DNA from: Blastomyces gilchristii SLH14081
Lineage: Eukaryota; Ascomycota; Eurotiomycetes; Onygenales; Ajellomycetaceae
Assembly (NCBI RefSeq): GCF_000003855.2
Contig: NW_003101681.1
Span: 4,770,188 to 4,792,604, forward strand
Reading direction: 5' to 3'
DNA length: 22,417 bases
The stretch's first letter is position 1. The number at the start of each line of letters is the position of its first letter. The notes under the pieces are model-generated. The model ran no database searches. It was not told the origin of the DNA and saw nothing but the letters and a program-made list of their open reading frames with translations. Both the position numbers and the translations under genes were made by a program. Positions 10,291 to 18,828 of this stretch are shown here, piece after piece.

Positions 10291-11130
10291 AGTGAACATA
10301 ATAATCTCTCAAATGAAGAATAGTAAGATATCAGATAACAAGTATCTTATAAAAGTAGTAGAAGAGATACTTTCAAACTTTAAACTGAGAAAATTGAAAA
10401 ATGATATTATGCTTTATTATAATCTAGAATATATGAATGCTCTCTATCTAGAACATTTATTTAGACATGACTTGATAACTTATATACATAAGAAATTCAG
10501 TCACTTAGAAAGCTCTGAACTCATAAGCATACTTAAATCAAGAGTATACTGATCAAGTATGACTGAGAATATTCAGATGTATACTTACAAGTGCCTGAAT
10601 TATCAGGTTGTAAAAGAATCTAAGAAAGGATTAGAATATGAGAAAGTATAACATCAGATGAAGTGTATAATACAACTATTTAAACAATGAGAGATGAATC
10701 TTATAGACATATTACTGTGAACATTAAATGAAAATTGATGAATAATAACTGCTATTGATTATACTACTGACTGGCCAGTTGTGAAAGCAGTTTCAGAGAT
10801 GACAGAGAAGATAATGACAAAGTTTCTATATAATGAGATCTATATCAACTATGAAATGCTGTGTGAGATTCTAACTGATAACAGTGTGAACCTTATAGAA
10901 GAAGTGATAAGACATTTCATGAGCCAGTTACAGACAAGACATTGTAGAACAATGTCATATCATTCACAGATCAATGAGAAGATGAAACACTTGAATGAAA
11001 TCTTGAGCAACATGCTGATGAAATATCTAGTGAGCAAGCCTACAAGACTATGAGATGAATATCTCAGACAGGCACTATTAGTTACACAGATTCAACAGCA
11101 TGCAGTCTCCAAGCATTCATCATTCTACCT
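10291..11130 (+). pseudogene. Integrase of nested element: HHCC and catalytic core
   Basis: The zinc-binding domain at 10292-10620 shows H-x4-H as HKKFSH and then TYKCLNYQ, where the second Cys has become Tyr. The core reads AIDYTTDWPVVKAV at about 10750-10795, with the first catalytic Asp kept. ILTDNSVNL near 10870-10900 keeps the second. The expected third residue, Glu in the NGxxERFN-like segment at about 10970-11000, reads as Lys (NEKMKHLN), a G-to-A change. The open parts are 10292-10552 and 10781-11053. WDEYL-like and SKHSSFYLLY segments follow. Confidence 0.86.
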
Positions 11131-11640
11131 GTTGTATGAATTGCATCCGCGCATCCCGGAGAATGCTTCAGAAAAGATGAGAGAGAGAATAGCAGTTGCA
11201 GATGCATCAGTTGCAGATGCAGCAGAAACAGCAGTTGCAGATGCATCAGTTGCAGACACAGCAGAAACAGCAGTTGCAGACACAACAGTTGCAGACATGG
11301 AATCAAGATTGAAAGAGATCAGTCACATACATGCAAAAGCTAATGAGTTACTCCTGAACTGAGCAATTCAATTGAAAAGAATATGAGACTCACTAGTTAA
11401 GAAATCAAGTCTTAAGATAAGAATATGAGTTCTTGTATATAATAAGAGTTCTGAGAAGTTTCAATCTAGATGATTTGAGTTATATAAAATACTTAAATCA
11501 CATTCTCTAAAAACATATGCATTGAAAGAATCAGAGAGACAGATCTTATATAACTTAATAAATGATTCATAACTTATAAAAGTAAAGATGTAAGACTCAA
11601 GTGAATTATAATTATCTACAGCACTATCATCAGTATTGAA
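11131..11640 (+). pseudogene. Integrase C-terminal domain with Ala/Val/Asp repeat and GPY/F-like module
   Basis: The phase is unchanged. Residues from 11132 pass from a HPRIP end of the core into an acidic Ala/Val/Asp/Glu repeat (11192-11298). They continue with a charged helix (ANELLLN near 11340) and then KFQSRWFELYKILKSHSLKTYAL, which matches a GPY/F module with the Gly and Pro replaced (about 11445-11520). The frame is clean at 11132-11362 and the repeat is little mutated. The module helps choose the insertion site in gypsy elements. Confidence 0.68.
11192..11298 (+). repeat. In-frame 39-bp tandem repeat in integrase C-terminal region
   Basis: Units are 11192-11230 and 11231-11269, with a partial third at 11270-11298. 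Each codes 13 residues, AVADASVADAAET, and later units differ by Ala to Thr. Because 39 is a multiple of three, copy number can vary without breaking the frame. Confidence 0.85.
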
Positions 11641-14370
11641 AAAAAAGAGACTTATAATTGAAAAGCCTTACAAAGTAAGAGAAATCATAGACACTTACAA
11701 ATCAGTTAATCTCACTTATTTCAATCTTTTCATAATTATAAGAAAAGAATGAGAAGTAATGAAGAAATCAGATGAATATCATACTTTAATAAGTGATGAG
11801 ACTATAGCCAGTTGTATGATAACACACTGCAGACAGTGAATACAACACAGTAAAGAGTAATCTCAAAGCAGCAGACTTGTATATGAGTCAGATCACAGAA
11901 GAAAAAGAGATTCAGAGTTAAATTTGACTATTTACATCAGTTCAATCACAGAGATTATAAAGAATAAATCATCTGAAATATTTACAGATGTGTGAGACCA
12001 AGTTATCTTAATCTCTGAGAACACTCAGAGATTAAGCAAGATTAGTTTCAATGAGCTATTCACTGTAGTGATCTGAGCAGGCGAAGAGAGACAGTATAAT
12101 ATGTGAGACAGAATCATAAAAGAAGAAAGCTGTCAAACCTAGTCATTGAACACTGTATTATATAGAGGTCATGTAAGAGTAGTGACTAGCAGATAAAGAA
12201 AAAGCCTAAGAAAAGAGAAATGAATTGATCATCAATTATAAGAGTTAGCTGTAAAAGATAAATATTATTATACATATTTCATTCATTTTCATATATCATA
12301 TATTTAATCTATTTTCAATGCCATACTATCTGAAAAATGTTAAAAACAAAGAAAATCTTAAAACTCAAGATCTGTAAGAAATTCAAGAGCTGTAAGCTAC
12401 TCTTGTAATAATATTACACATGTCTCTGATTTCTCTATTACTCTGTGTATGATATTAATATCATTTATCACAAGATTGACTGAAATGCTGATATAGAAAT
12501 GCATACACATATATATAGAAAAATTGAAGAAGAGTGCAGAATTCACAGAATCAGAAGTCAGAACAGAGAGAACAGAAATAGAAGAAACAGAAGAAGAAGA
12601 AGATACAGAACTGAATAAATAATAGCAGAAGTCACTCAGAGCTGAATACTTATAACTCAGTGTATGCACAATCTTCTCTGCAGAAAAGAAAGAGAAAGCA
12701 ATAGAAGAAGCTTAAGAGTGAGAGAGAGTAGTCTCAGCAGTGTTATTATCTTTAATTAAAATAATCTCTGACACTGAAGTAATTAAGAACTATTATTAGT
12801 ATATAAAAACTGTAAAAGTAGAGATAATAATTACTGAACAAACACTCACTGATCTTAGAATTGTACACATAATTACAACACATACAAGGCTTTTCAGAAA
12901 GAGAGAGAGAGATATAAGAGAATACAGAAAGCAGAACACAGTATATAAACAGCTTATTCTTATAATAATATCTCAGACAAGATATATAAGTCTCACATCT
13001 GTGAGTGTAAAAGAGTATAATATCTGTGTTTCTATTTCTGAAAACACAGATATTCTTCATCTGCATTACAAAGTTAAATGATAAATATCAGAGAATAGAC
13101 TGATATAGATTAATTATTTCAAAGATATTCATCAGAGTAAATATACTTATAATATTGAATTTAATAGTTATAAAAAGTTTCTTAGTATCTGTGAACATCA
13201 TGACTTTGTGTATAATAAAACTCATAACAATTGCTTCTAGAAAAATCAGTATTAGAAGAGAAGAGAAAAAAGAAAAGACTTACAATCTTAACACTGTTAA
13301 GAAGAGAGATGATTCTTCAGTATAAATGAATAATTATCTCATTATAAATATTTAAAATAAACATAATAATTGATATCTGTAACTGAGCTTTAAATAGTTA
13401 TGTTATACACAGTCTTCATACAATAGATTATTCTAGAAGTTGATAAGAAGAGCAGAAGTATATACACTGAGAAATGTAATTCATTAAGCCTATATAATAT
13501 CTTCTTGAAACAGGGAGAGCTGATAATGAAAGCAGAGATAGTAGAAGCAGAGAGAGCAGAAGTAGTGAGAGTGAGAGTCATAGAAACAGAGGTAGCAGAA
13601 GTGAGAGAACTGAAAACAGAGATAAGAGTAGAAGATTGAAGAGAAGCAGCAGAGGAAGAAATAGCAGTAGAAGAGGCAGAGAGAGACATAGAAGACTTAG
13701 TTATATATAGTACAGACAATTTCTTTATTATCACATTCTTTAAGTTCTTGATCAATAATTCAATATTGAGTTCACTATTATCAGCAGACACAGATCTGTC
13801 AATGTATGAAGATTTTATATAAATAAAAACAAATATATCAGCATCTGTGTTCATGCAAAATTATGTCAGAAGACATAATCAGAAGCTCACTATGAAGAAA
13901 AATAACTAAGAGTGTATAAGAAGATGAAGAAGACATGTCATTCATAATAGTATATTCTAGCAACTGTTAGAAGATAAACAAGTTCTGATCATATTTCATA
14001 ATATATTACACTTACTGCTAATAAACTGCTCAGTATAAGCACTACAATGATGCTTATTATAAGAATAAGAGATCATCATCAGAAATGTGTATAATATAAT
14101 ATATAAACAGATAGAAGATGTTAGACAGAAGAAGAGACAGAAATCTTGAAGAAGATAATAACATTCAATGATAACAATAATGAAGAAGATGATTGAAGAA
14201 TGAGAAAAGTTAGTGAATAAGTAATATAATATAGTAAAAGTTTCTTTGTGAGAGTGTATGCAGAATACTAGCTGAATCAGAAATAGGTCACACAATTATA
14301 AACACTAGTAACACACTAATCTGCATGAAGCTAGAGTGAACATTATGATCACATAAGCATGACTGAATCT
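11641..14370. other. Unexplained 2.7-kb region between integrase and 3' LTR
   Basis: No known domain is recognised. The pol frame can be followed downstream (codons starting at 11648, 12530 and 13385 are in the same phase), with stops that could come from Gln or Trp codons. However, stop density is not clearly below chance in such AT-rich DNA. On the minus strand, 13390-13854 is open for 154 codons and reads as a Ser/Thr/Ala-rich stretch where Pro-to-Ser or Pro-to-Leu change is plausible. Other minus openings are 12397-12669, 12752-13066 and 13996-14295. This may be a sense extension of Pol, an antisense accessory gene, or an old insertion. Confidence 0.4.
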
Positions 14371-14382
14371 GATGAGAGAGAA
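14371..14382 (+). other. Polypurine tract
   Basis: GATGAGAGAGAA sits directly against the TG of the 3' LTR. This is the normal place and composition for the plus-strand primer of reverse transcription. Confidence 0.6.
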
Positions 14383-14549
14383 TGTGATTCAGAAGAATGT
14401 ATAATCATCAGATAATAACACAGCCGCTTCTGAACTTGCTTACAAATGTAAAGAGGTCATAGCGGCCACCAATTAATTTAGTGTACAGTATATAAGAAGC
14501 CAGCGTACGCCTGTAATCGTACGCTGGCTCAAGCAACCTTTGAATCACA
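14383..14549 (+). repeat. 3' LTR of nested element (167 bp)
   Basis: It has the same length as the 5' LTR and about 87 percent identity by eye, differing by transitions in both directions, so each LTR has been hit independently. TATATAA is at 14489-14495. It keeps about six CpGs. Confidence 0.92.
14498..14529 (+). other. Perfect LTR hairpin (3' copy)
   Basis: AGCCAGCGTACG (14498-14509) and CGTACGCTGGCT (14518-14529) are perfect inverted repeats with an 8-nt loop. In the 5' LTR the partner is retained with two G-T pairs. Confidence 0.75.
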
Positions 14550-14553
14550 TTAG
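14550..14553. repeat. Target-site duplication, right (TTAG)
   Basis: Partner of TCAG at 6267-6270, changed by one transition. The chromovirus copy 2 sequence resumes after it. Confidence 0.65.
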
Positions 14554-15117
14554 TTTGAGAGTGTTTATTCATAGTAAGTATTTTTTATAGAAAAATAGAT
14601 TAATTTTATAAGAGATACTTAAGAATATTCTTTACTAAGATTAATTTATTTATAAGTTCAGAGAGTTTCTCTATTACAGATATAGAAAATAATATTCTAT
14701 AAATAATTAATAAGATCTCTAAGACTTCTTTTATAGAGATTATTTATAATTCAGATAACTGCTTCTGAGTGTCTATAGTAGAGTTTATAGAGATTAAAGT
14801 ATATAAGTTTCTAGTTCATTCAGTTATAACAGATGATTACTAATTAACAGAGCTTGAAATATAAGAACAAGTGCTTACAGATGATTATTTGAGTATTTAC
14901 AGCTTGATATAATATATACTATTAACTACTAGAAGTATTCACAGTAGAAAGATAAAATGTAGAAGTTAAATATATAATAGTATTCAAGCTGAGTTATAAA
15001 TAGTATTCACAAACTTCAGTCTGTAGAGTTGTATATAGTCAAGGGCTGCTAACTCTGTTAATTACATGAGAGATAGAAATAGAGGTAAAGAATCCGCAAG
15101 AAGCGGAATTTCTTACA
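14554..15117 (-). mobile_element. Chromovirus copy 2, right part (Gag start, leader, 5' LTR)
   Basis: Aligns with copy 1 at about 5220-5783, same orientation. It holds the N-terminal part of Gag (the ATG equivalent is near 14825-14830), the leader, and the LTR ending at 15117 with the same terminal hairpin CCGCAAGAAGCGG (15094-15106). It is more AT-rich than copy 1: many CpA in copy 1 are TpA here. The terminus abuts copy 3 directly. Confidence 0.87.
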
Positions 15118-15439
15118 AATTAACTTATAAGTCTGACTGTGTAATATAAAAGATGAAGAAGCTATTATTTATGTAATAACAGATCTCTACTACACTGAAG
15201 TCAAGAATTGACTGAATTATTTAAAGAATAACTATAAAAGAGCTCACTAATCAGTTCTTAAGATCTATTTAGAGAATAAGTTAAGAAACTCTGCAAGCTG
15301 AATAGAGAACATCTGATCTGTAATTACTAGTATTAGAAAAAGAGGTAAGAGATCTGATAAAGACTACTCACAGTACTTTATAAAATTATAACATGAATTA
15401 AAATCTGTAGAAACAGAGCTCTGAAATAGCTCTAATAAC
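15118..15439 (+). pseudogene. Chromovirus copy 3, Gag fragment
   Basis: Aligns with copy 1 at about 5098-4795, now on the plus strand. The recognisable Gag residues CDMKDEEAV in copy 1 become CNIKDEEAI-like here. It starts inside Gag at the terminus of copy 2, which suggests copy 2 inserted into this copy and that the 5' end is missing from the window. It ends where the unclassified insertion starts. Zinc knuckle and protease are absent. Confidence 0.8.
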
Positions 15440-15741
15440 TGAATAGTTAATGCGGCTATCTGATAGCATCTTGATATGAGAAATCAAGATGTATAAGTTT
15501 GAAACCTGTAGAGAATATATAAAATTCAGAACTCAAGCATCTCAGGTTTCTAATAAATACACAGGTGTATAAATTACTTCAATAAATTACTCTATATTTC
15601 TGAGATAAGAAGTTATTATTACATGTATTTAATTATCACTTCTTTGTATTTTCTATGTTCTTATTATCTTAGTATGATCTCAACACCTGTATTTCCTTCT
15701 GTATAATTAACAATTAGCCTGTATTTAACATTACACAAGAA
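15440..15741. mobile_element. Unclassified insertion with tRNA-like hairpins or solo-LTR-like core
   Basis: This does not match the chromovirus. It starts with a small hairpin (15455-15467). A second stem-loop follows (15467-15491) with perfect 9-bp arms and a 7-nt loop, as in an anticodon arm. After a 5-nt spacer, a 17-nt segment (15493-15509) resembles a T arm with a mutated B box, AGTTTGAAACC. This would suit a tRNA-derived SINE head, but no acceptor stem is found. Alternatively 15507-15685 begins TGTAGAGA and ends TCTCAACA, as a short solo LTR would. A 7-bp direct repeat ACCTGTA flanks it (15504-15510, 15684-15690). Confidence 0.35.
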
Positions 15742-16171
15742 TAGACTGGTTAGCGGAATTATAAATTTCATGTTTAATTCTATTTGATCTGATCTCATAC
15801 ATTTCTTGGCATAAATCTCACTGAGACTAGACATTAAAAAAACATGCAAAGTGACTATTAATCAGATCTCAAAATGAGACTATGACTTAGAAGAATTAAG
15901 AAAGTGATTTCATTTGATTTCATTTAGTCTTATTCTTAGTATAAAGTTACTATTTTTAGAGATTTTAAAGTTTTTTTTAAACTATTTTTAATTTTTTAAA
16001 AAGTAATGATATTTGATAACACTCAAATAAGATTTAAAGTTATTTAAAGTAATAAAATGAATTTAAATGAAGAAGTGAAAATCATGATCTTCTTTTAAAA
16101 ATGTGATAAGAGTAGCTAGTGAGTCTCACTAAGATAGTATAAGACTGCTATTCAATCTTAATATCATGTAA
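15742..16171 (+). mobile_element. MITE-like element copy A, 3' truncated
   Basis: It begins TAGACTGG like copy E and follows the shared sequence to about 16171, where the copy 3 RT-side sequence starts abruptly. About 75 bp of the far end, including its terminal repeat, is missing, and so is any target-site duplication. The open frame at 15664-15849 on the minus strand lies across this copy's edge and is accidental, as its twin in copy B (17298-17510) shows. Confidence 0.8.
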
Positions 16172-17402
16172 TTACTGCAGAGTTAATTAGAGAAGATAAG
16201 CTTATTTATATAATAACTTTGTAAATATCTAAGCACTTTGCAGTTATGAAAACTAAGCTTCAGATATTAGAGAAATACTGAGATCTTATAGAGATATTCA
16301 GTTCAGCTAAGACAGCTAAGCTTTCATCTTACTATAAGAAGAATCTAGCAACAGATTTAATAGAAGAGTAGAAACTCTTCTAAGAATTAATCTATAAGCT
16401 CTCTCATCATGAGACAGAAGCTCTGCAGACTTATATAAAGAAGAAATTAAAGAATTACTTTATCTAATCTTCACAGATCTCTGCAGAAGTCTCTGTGATA
16501 TTTATAAATAAGAAGAATAAAGATTACAAATTATATATAAAATATTATAATCTGAACTTCAAGATTATAAAGAGTTACTACTCTCTGTCTCTGATTGAGA
16601 ATGTGATCAACTGTCTTATGAAAGCCGTTATATTCACAGAACTGAATATGATTAATATTTATACACAGCTTTGAATACAGTCTAAGAATGAATGAAAGAC
16701 TGTCTTTAAAATTACACTGAAATTATTTAAATATCTAGTAATATCTTTTAATCTGACTAATGTCTCTGTAGTATTTCAGTCTTTCATTAATAAAATACTT
16801 TATATATATCTAAATATCTTTATAATAATATATCTGAATAATGTGATAATATACTTTATAAAGAAGAAAGAACACACTGAGTATATATAAACTATATTAA
16901 AGGTCTTGAATAAGACAGAACTGTATATTAAGCTTGTAAAGTACAACTTCAGTACTTATCAGATCAATTTTTTAGAATATGTAATTACTATAAATGATAT
17001 TTAGATGAAATCTTTACAGATTAAGACTATTCTATCATAACTGAAGCTAACTAGTATTTATAAAATTCAGATCTTTCTAAGTTTTGTGAATTTCTATAGA
17101 TAGTTTATCTTTATATTTATGAGAATCTTCTTAACTCTTACAGACATGTTAAAGAGTGAAAATAAGATAAAGTTATCTTATAAATAAAGAATGAAAAGAT
17201 TATTAAAAAGAGAAAATTGTAAGAACTTTCTTATCTTAAAAGCTCACAGAGTTTTTACAAGATTGAAATAGATATTCACAGATATAATAATACTATTTCA
17301 CTTTGATTTCTTACTCTTAATTAAATTGAAGATAGATGTCTTCTTCTTTACAATTTCAGAAATAGTCTTATAACTACAGTTAAATAAGAACTGAGTTTCA
17401 GT
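16172..17402 (+). pseudogene. Chromovirus copy 3, RT region
   Basis: Aligns with copy 1 at about 3925-2695. The RT box reads YLNN at 16831-16842, the same double loss seen in copy 1. It includes the equivalents of LCVDY (about 16520-16560) and of NFYRQF (about 17090-17110). Compared with copy 1, about 870 bp (zinc knuckle plus protease) is replaced by the insertion and MITE A. Extra CpA-to-TpA change has added stops. Confidence 0.82.
17394..17402. repeat. 9-bp target-site duplication of MITE copy B, left
   Basis: AGTTTCAGT, repeated exactly at 17908-17916. Copy 1 has a single uninterrupted version (complement, about 2695-2705). Confidence 0.85.
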
Positions 17403-17907
17403 TAGACTAGCCGCCGGGATCATAAATTTCATATTTAGTTCTATTTGGCCTGATCTCATACATTTCTTAGCGTGAATCCCGCTGAGACTAATTATTAAAA
17501 AAACATGCAAAGTAACTATTTATCAGATCTTTAAATGAGACTATAACTTAGAAAAAATAAGAAAGTGAGCTCATTTAATTTCATTTAATCTCATTCTTAA
17601 TATAAAGTTACTATTTTTAAACATTTTAATGTTTTTTTTAGACTATTTTTAATTTTTTAAAAAGTAACACTTTTTGATAATACTTCAATGAGATTTAAAG
17701 TCATTTAAAGCAATAAAAAGAATTTAAATTGAGAAGTGAAAATCATGATCTCATTTAAAAAATGTGATAAGAGTAGACAGTAAGTTTCACTGAGATAGTA
17801 TGAAGCTACTATCTAATCTTAAAACTGTGTAATAAAATTAGTTAAATTAATAATGAGATTATCAAATATTCTGATTCTGATCTCAGATACGGTCACATGA
17901 TAAGTCT
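17403..17907 (+). mobile_element. MITE-like element copy B (505 bp)
   Basis: Complete element from TAGACTAGCCG to AAGTCT, with short inverted ends (AGACT/AGTCT) and a perfect 9-bp duplication. It codes for nothing. Near the centre is a small palindrome, AAAAAGT-AAC-ACTTTTT, at 17659-17675, conserved in the other copies. It is inserted in the RNase H part of chromovirus copy 3. A 9-bp duplication points to a Mutator-like family, but the short terminal repeats mean this is tentative. Confidence 0.85.
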
Positions 17908-18323
17908 AGTTTCAGTGATCTTTTTTTCACAGAAGATGTAATCTATGAAGATTAACTATAATATTTATAATCAGAAGCTTCTTATAATAGTGAAATTCTT
18001 CTATTACTGATATTATTACTTTAAGAGTCTTATAACAGTGATTACTGTTAGAACTGATTATAACAGCTTATAATAGTTCACTTTAATCAAGAAACTCTCA
18101 CAGTAGTAGATCTACTGATCTAAGAAACTAAGTGAGTTCTGATTCAAGATAAAGTATACTAAGAAAATCAAGAACTGAGTAAATAAACTCTCTTACAGAT
18201 CTGCCTATGTTAAGAAGGTCAGACTAACAGATATAGAGAGAGTAGAGAAGACAGAAAACCTTTATAAGATACTCAGACTGAGTATTATAAAGAGATTGAC
18301 TGAAGAGTCTCTCAATCTCTTAT
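17908..18323 (+). pseudogene. Chromovirus copy 3, RNase H region
   Basis: Aligns with copy 1 at about 2695-2290. It is continuous with the segment before copy B once that insertion and one duplication are removed. It includes the Pol spacer region equivalent to HRPDY, near 18195-18210. It ends at the duplication of MITE copy C. Confidence 0.8.
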
Positions 18324-18828
18324 AGACTGACCGTGTGACCGTGTCTGAGACCAGGACCAGATTTTCTGATAGTCTTATTATCAATTTGACTAATCTCATT
18401 GCACGGTTTTAACATTAGATAGTACTTTCACACTGTCTCAGTGAAACTTACTGTCTACTCTTGTCACATTTTTCAAATGAGACCATGATTTCCACTTCTC
18501 AATTTAAATTATTTTTATTGCTTTAAATGACTTTAAATCTCATTTGAGTGTTACCAAAAAGTGTTACTTTTTAAAAAATTAAAAATAGTCTAACAAAAAC
18601 CTTAAAATGTCTAAAAATAGTAACTTTATAGCAAGAATGAGATTAAATGAAATCAAATGAGATCACTTTCTCATTTTTTTCAAGTCATGATTCTATTTTA
18701 AGATCTCATATATAGTTACTTTGCATGTTTTTTTAATGACTAGTCTCAGTGAGATTCATGCTAAGAAATGTATGAGACCAGATCAAATGAGATCAAACGT
18801 GAAATTCATGATCTCAGCGGCTAGTCTA
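18324..18828 (-). mobile_element. MITE-like element copy C (505 bp), inverted
   Basis: It is the same length as copy B and in opposite orientation. The 9-bp duplication ATCTCTTAT is at 18315-18323 and 18829-18837. This copy keeps the GACCGTG end well (18327-18333, repeated at 18338-18343) and five CpGs. It sits between RNase H and integrase of copy 3. Confidence 0.87.

Larger units (their letters stand above)
6271..14549 (+). mobile_element. Complete nested gypsy-type LTR retrotransposon
   Basis: An 8.28-kb element inserted into copy 2. Both LTRs are 167 bp, start TGT and end ACA, and are flanked by TCAG/TTAG. A purine tract precedes the 3' LTR. Gag with a zinc knuckle, then protease, RT, RNase H and integrase, run in the Ty3/gypsy order on the plus strand. 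The chromovirus sequence is contiguous once this element is removed, which proves the insertion. The family differs from copies 1-3 in Gag, in LTR, in its short repeat after the integrase core, and in lacking a visible chromodomain. The interior is nearly CpG-free and full of stops, so it is inactive. Confidence 0.92.

Noticed and set aside
11192..11298. CRISPR array
   Set aside because: Repeats are contiguous without spacers, in frame with integrase, in a eukaryotic retroelement.
11082..11306. Minus-strand Leu/Gln-rich repetitive frame
   Set aside because: Antisense of the Ala/Val/Asp repeat; the plus frame continues integrase in phase.
15440..15512. Functional tRNA gene
   Set aside because: No acceptor stem, poor D arm and a mismatched T stem; at most a decayed derivative.
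15664..17510. Twin minus-strand frames at 15664-15849 and 17298-17510 with similar starts (MHVFL...)
   Set aside because: The shared part is the MITE end; the rest differs with the flank. This reflects repeated DNA, not a gene family.
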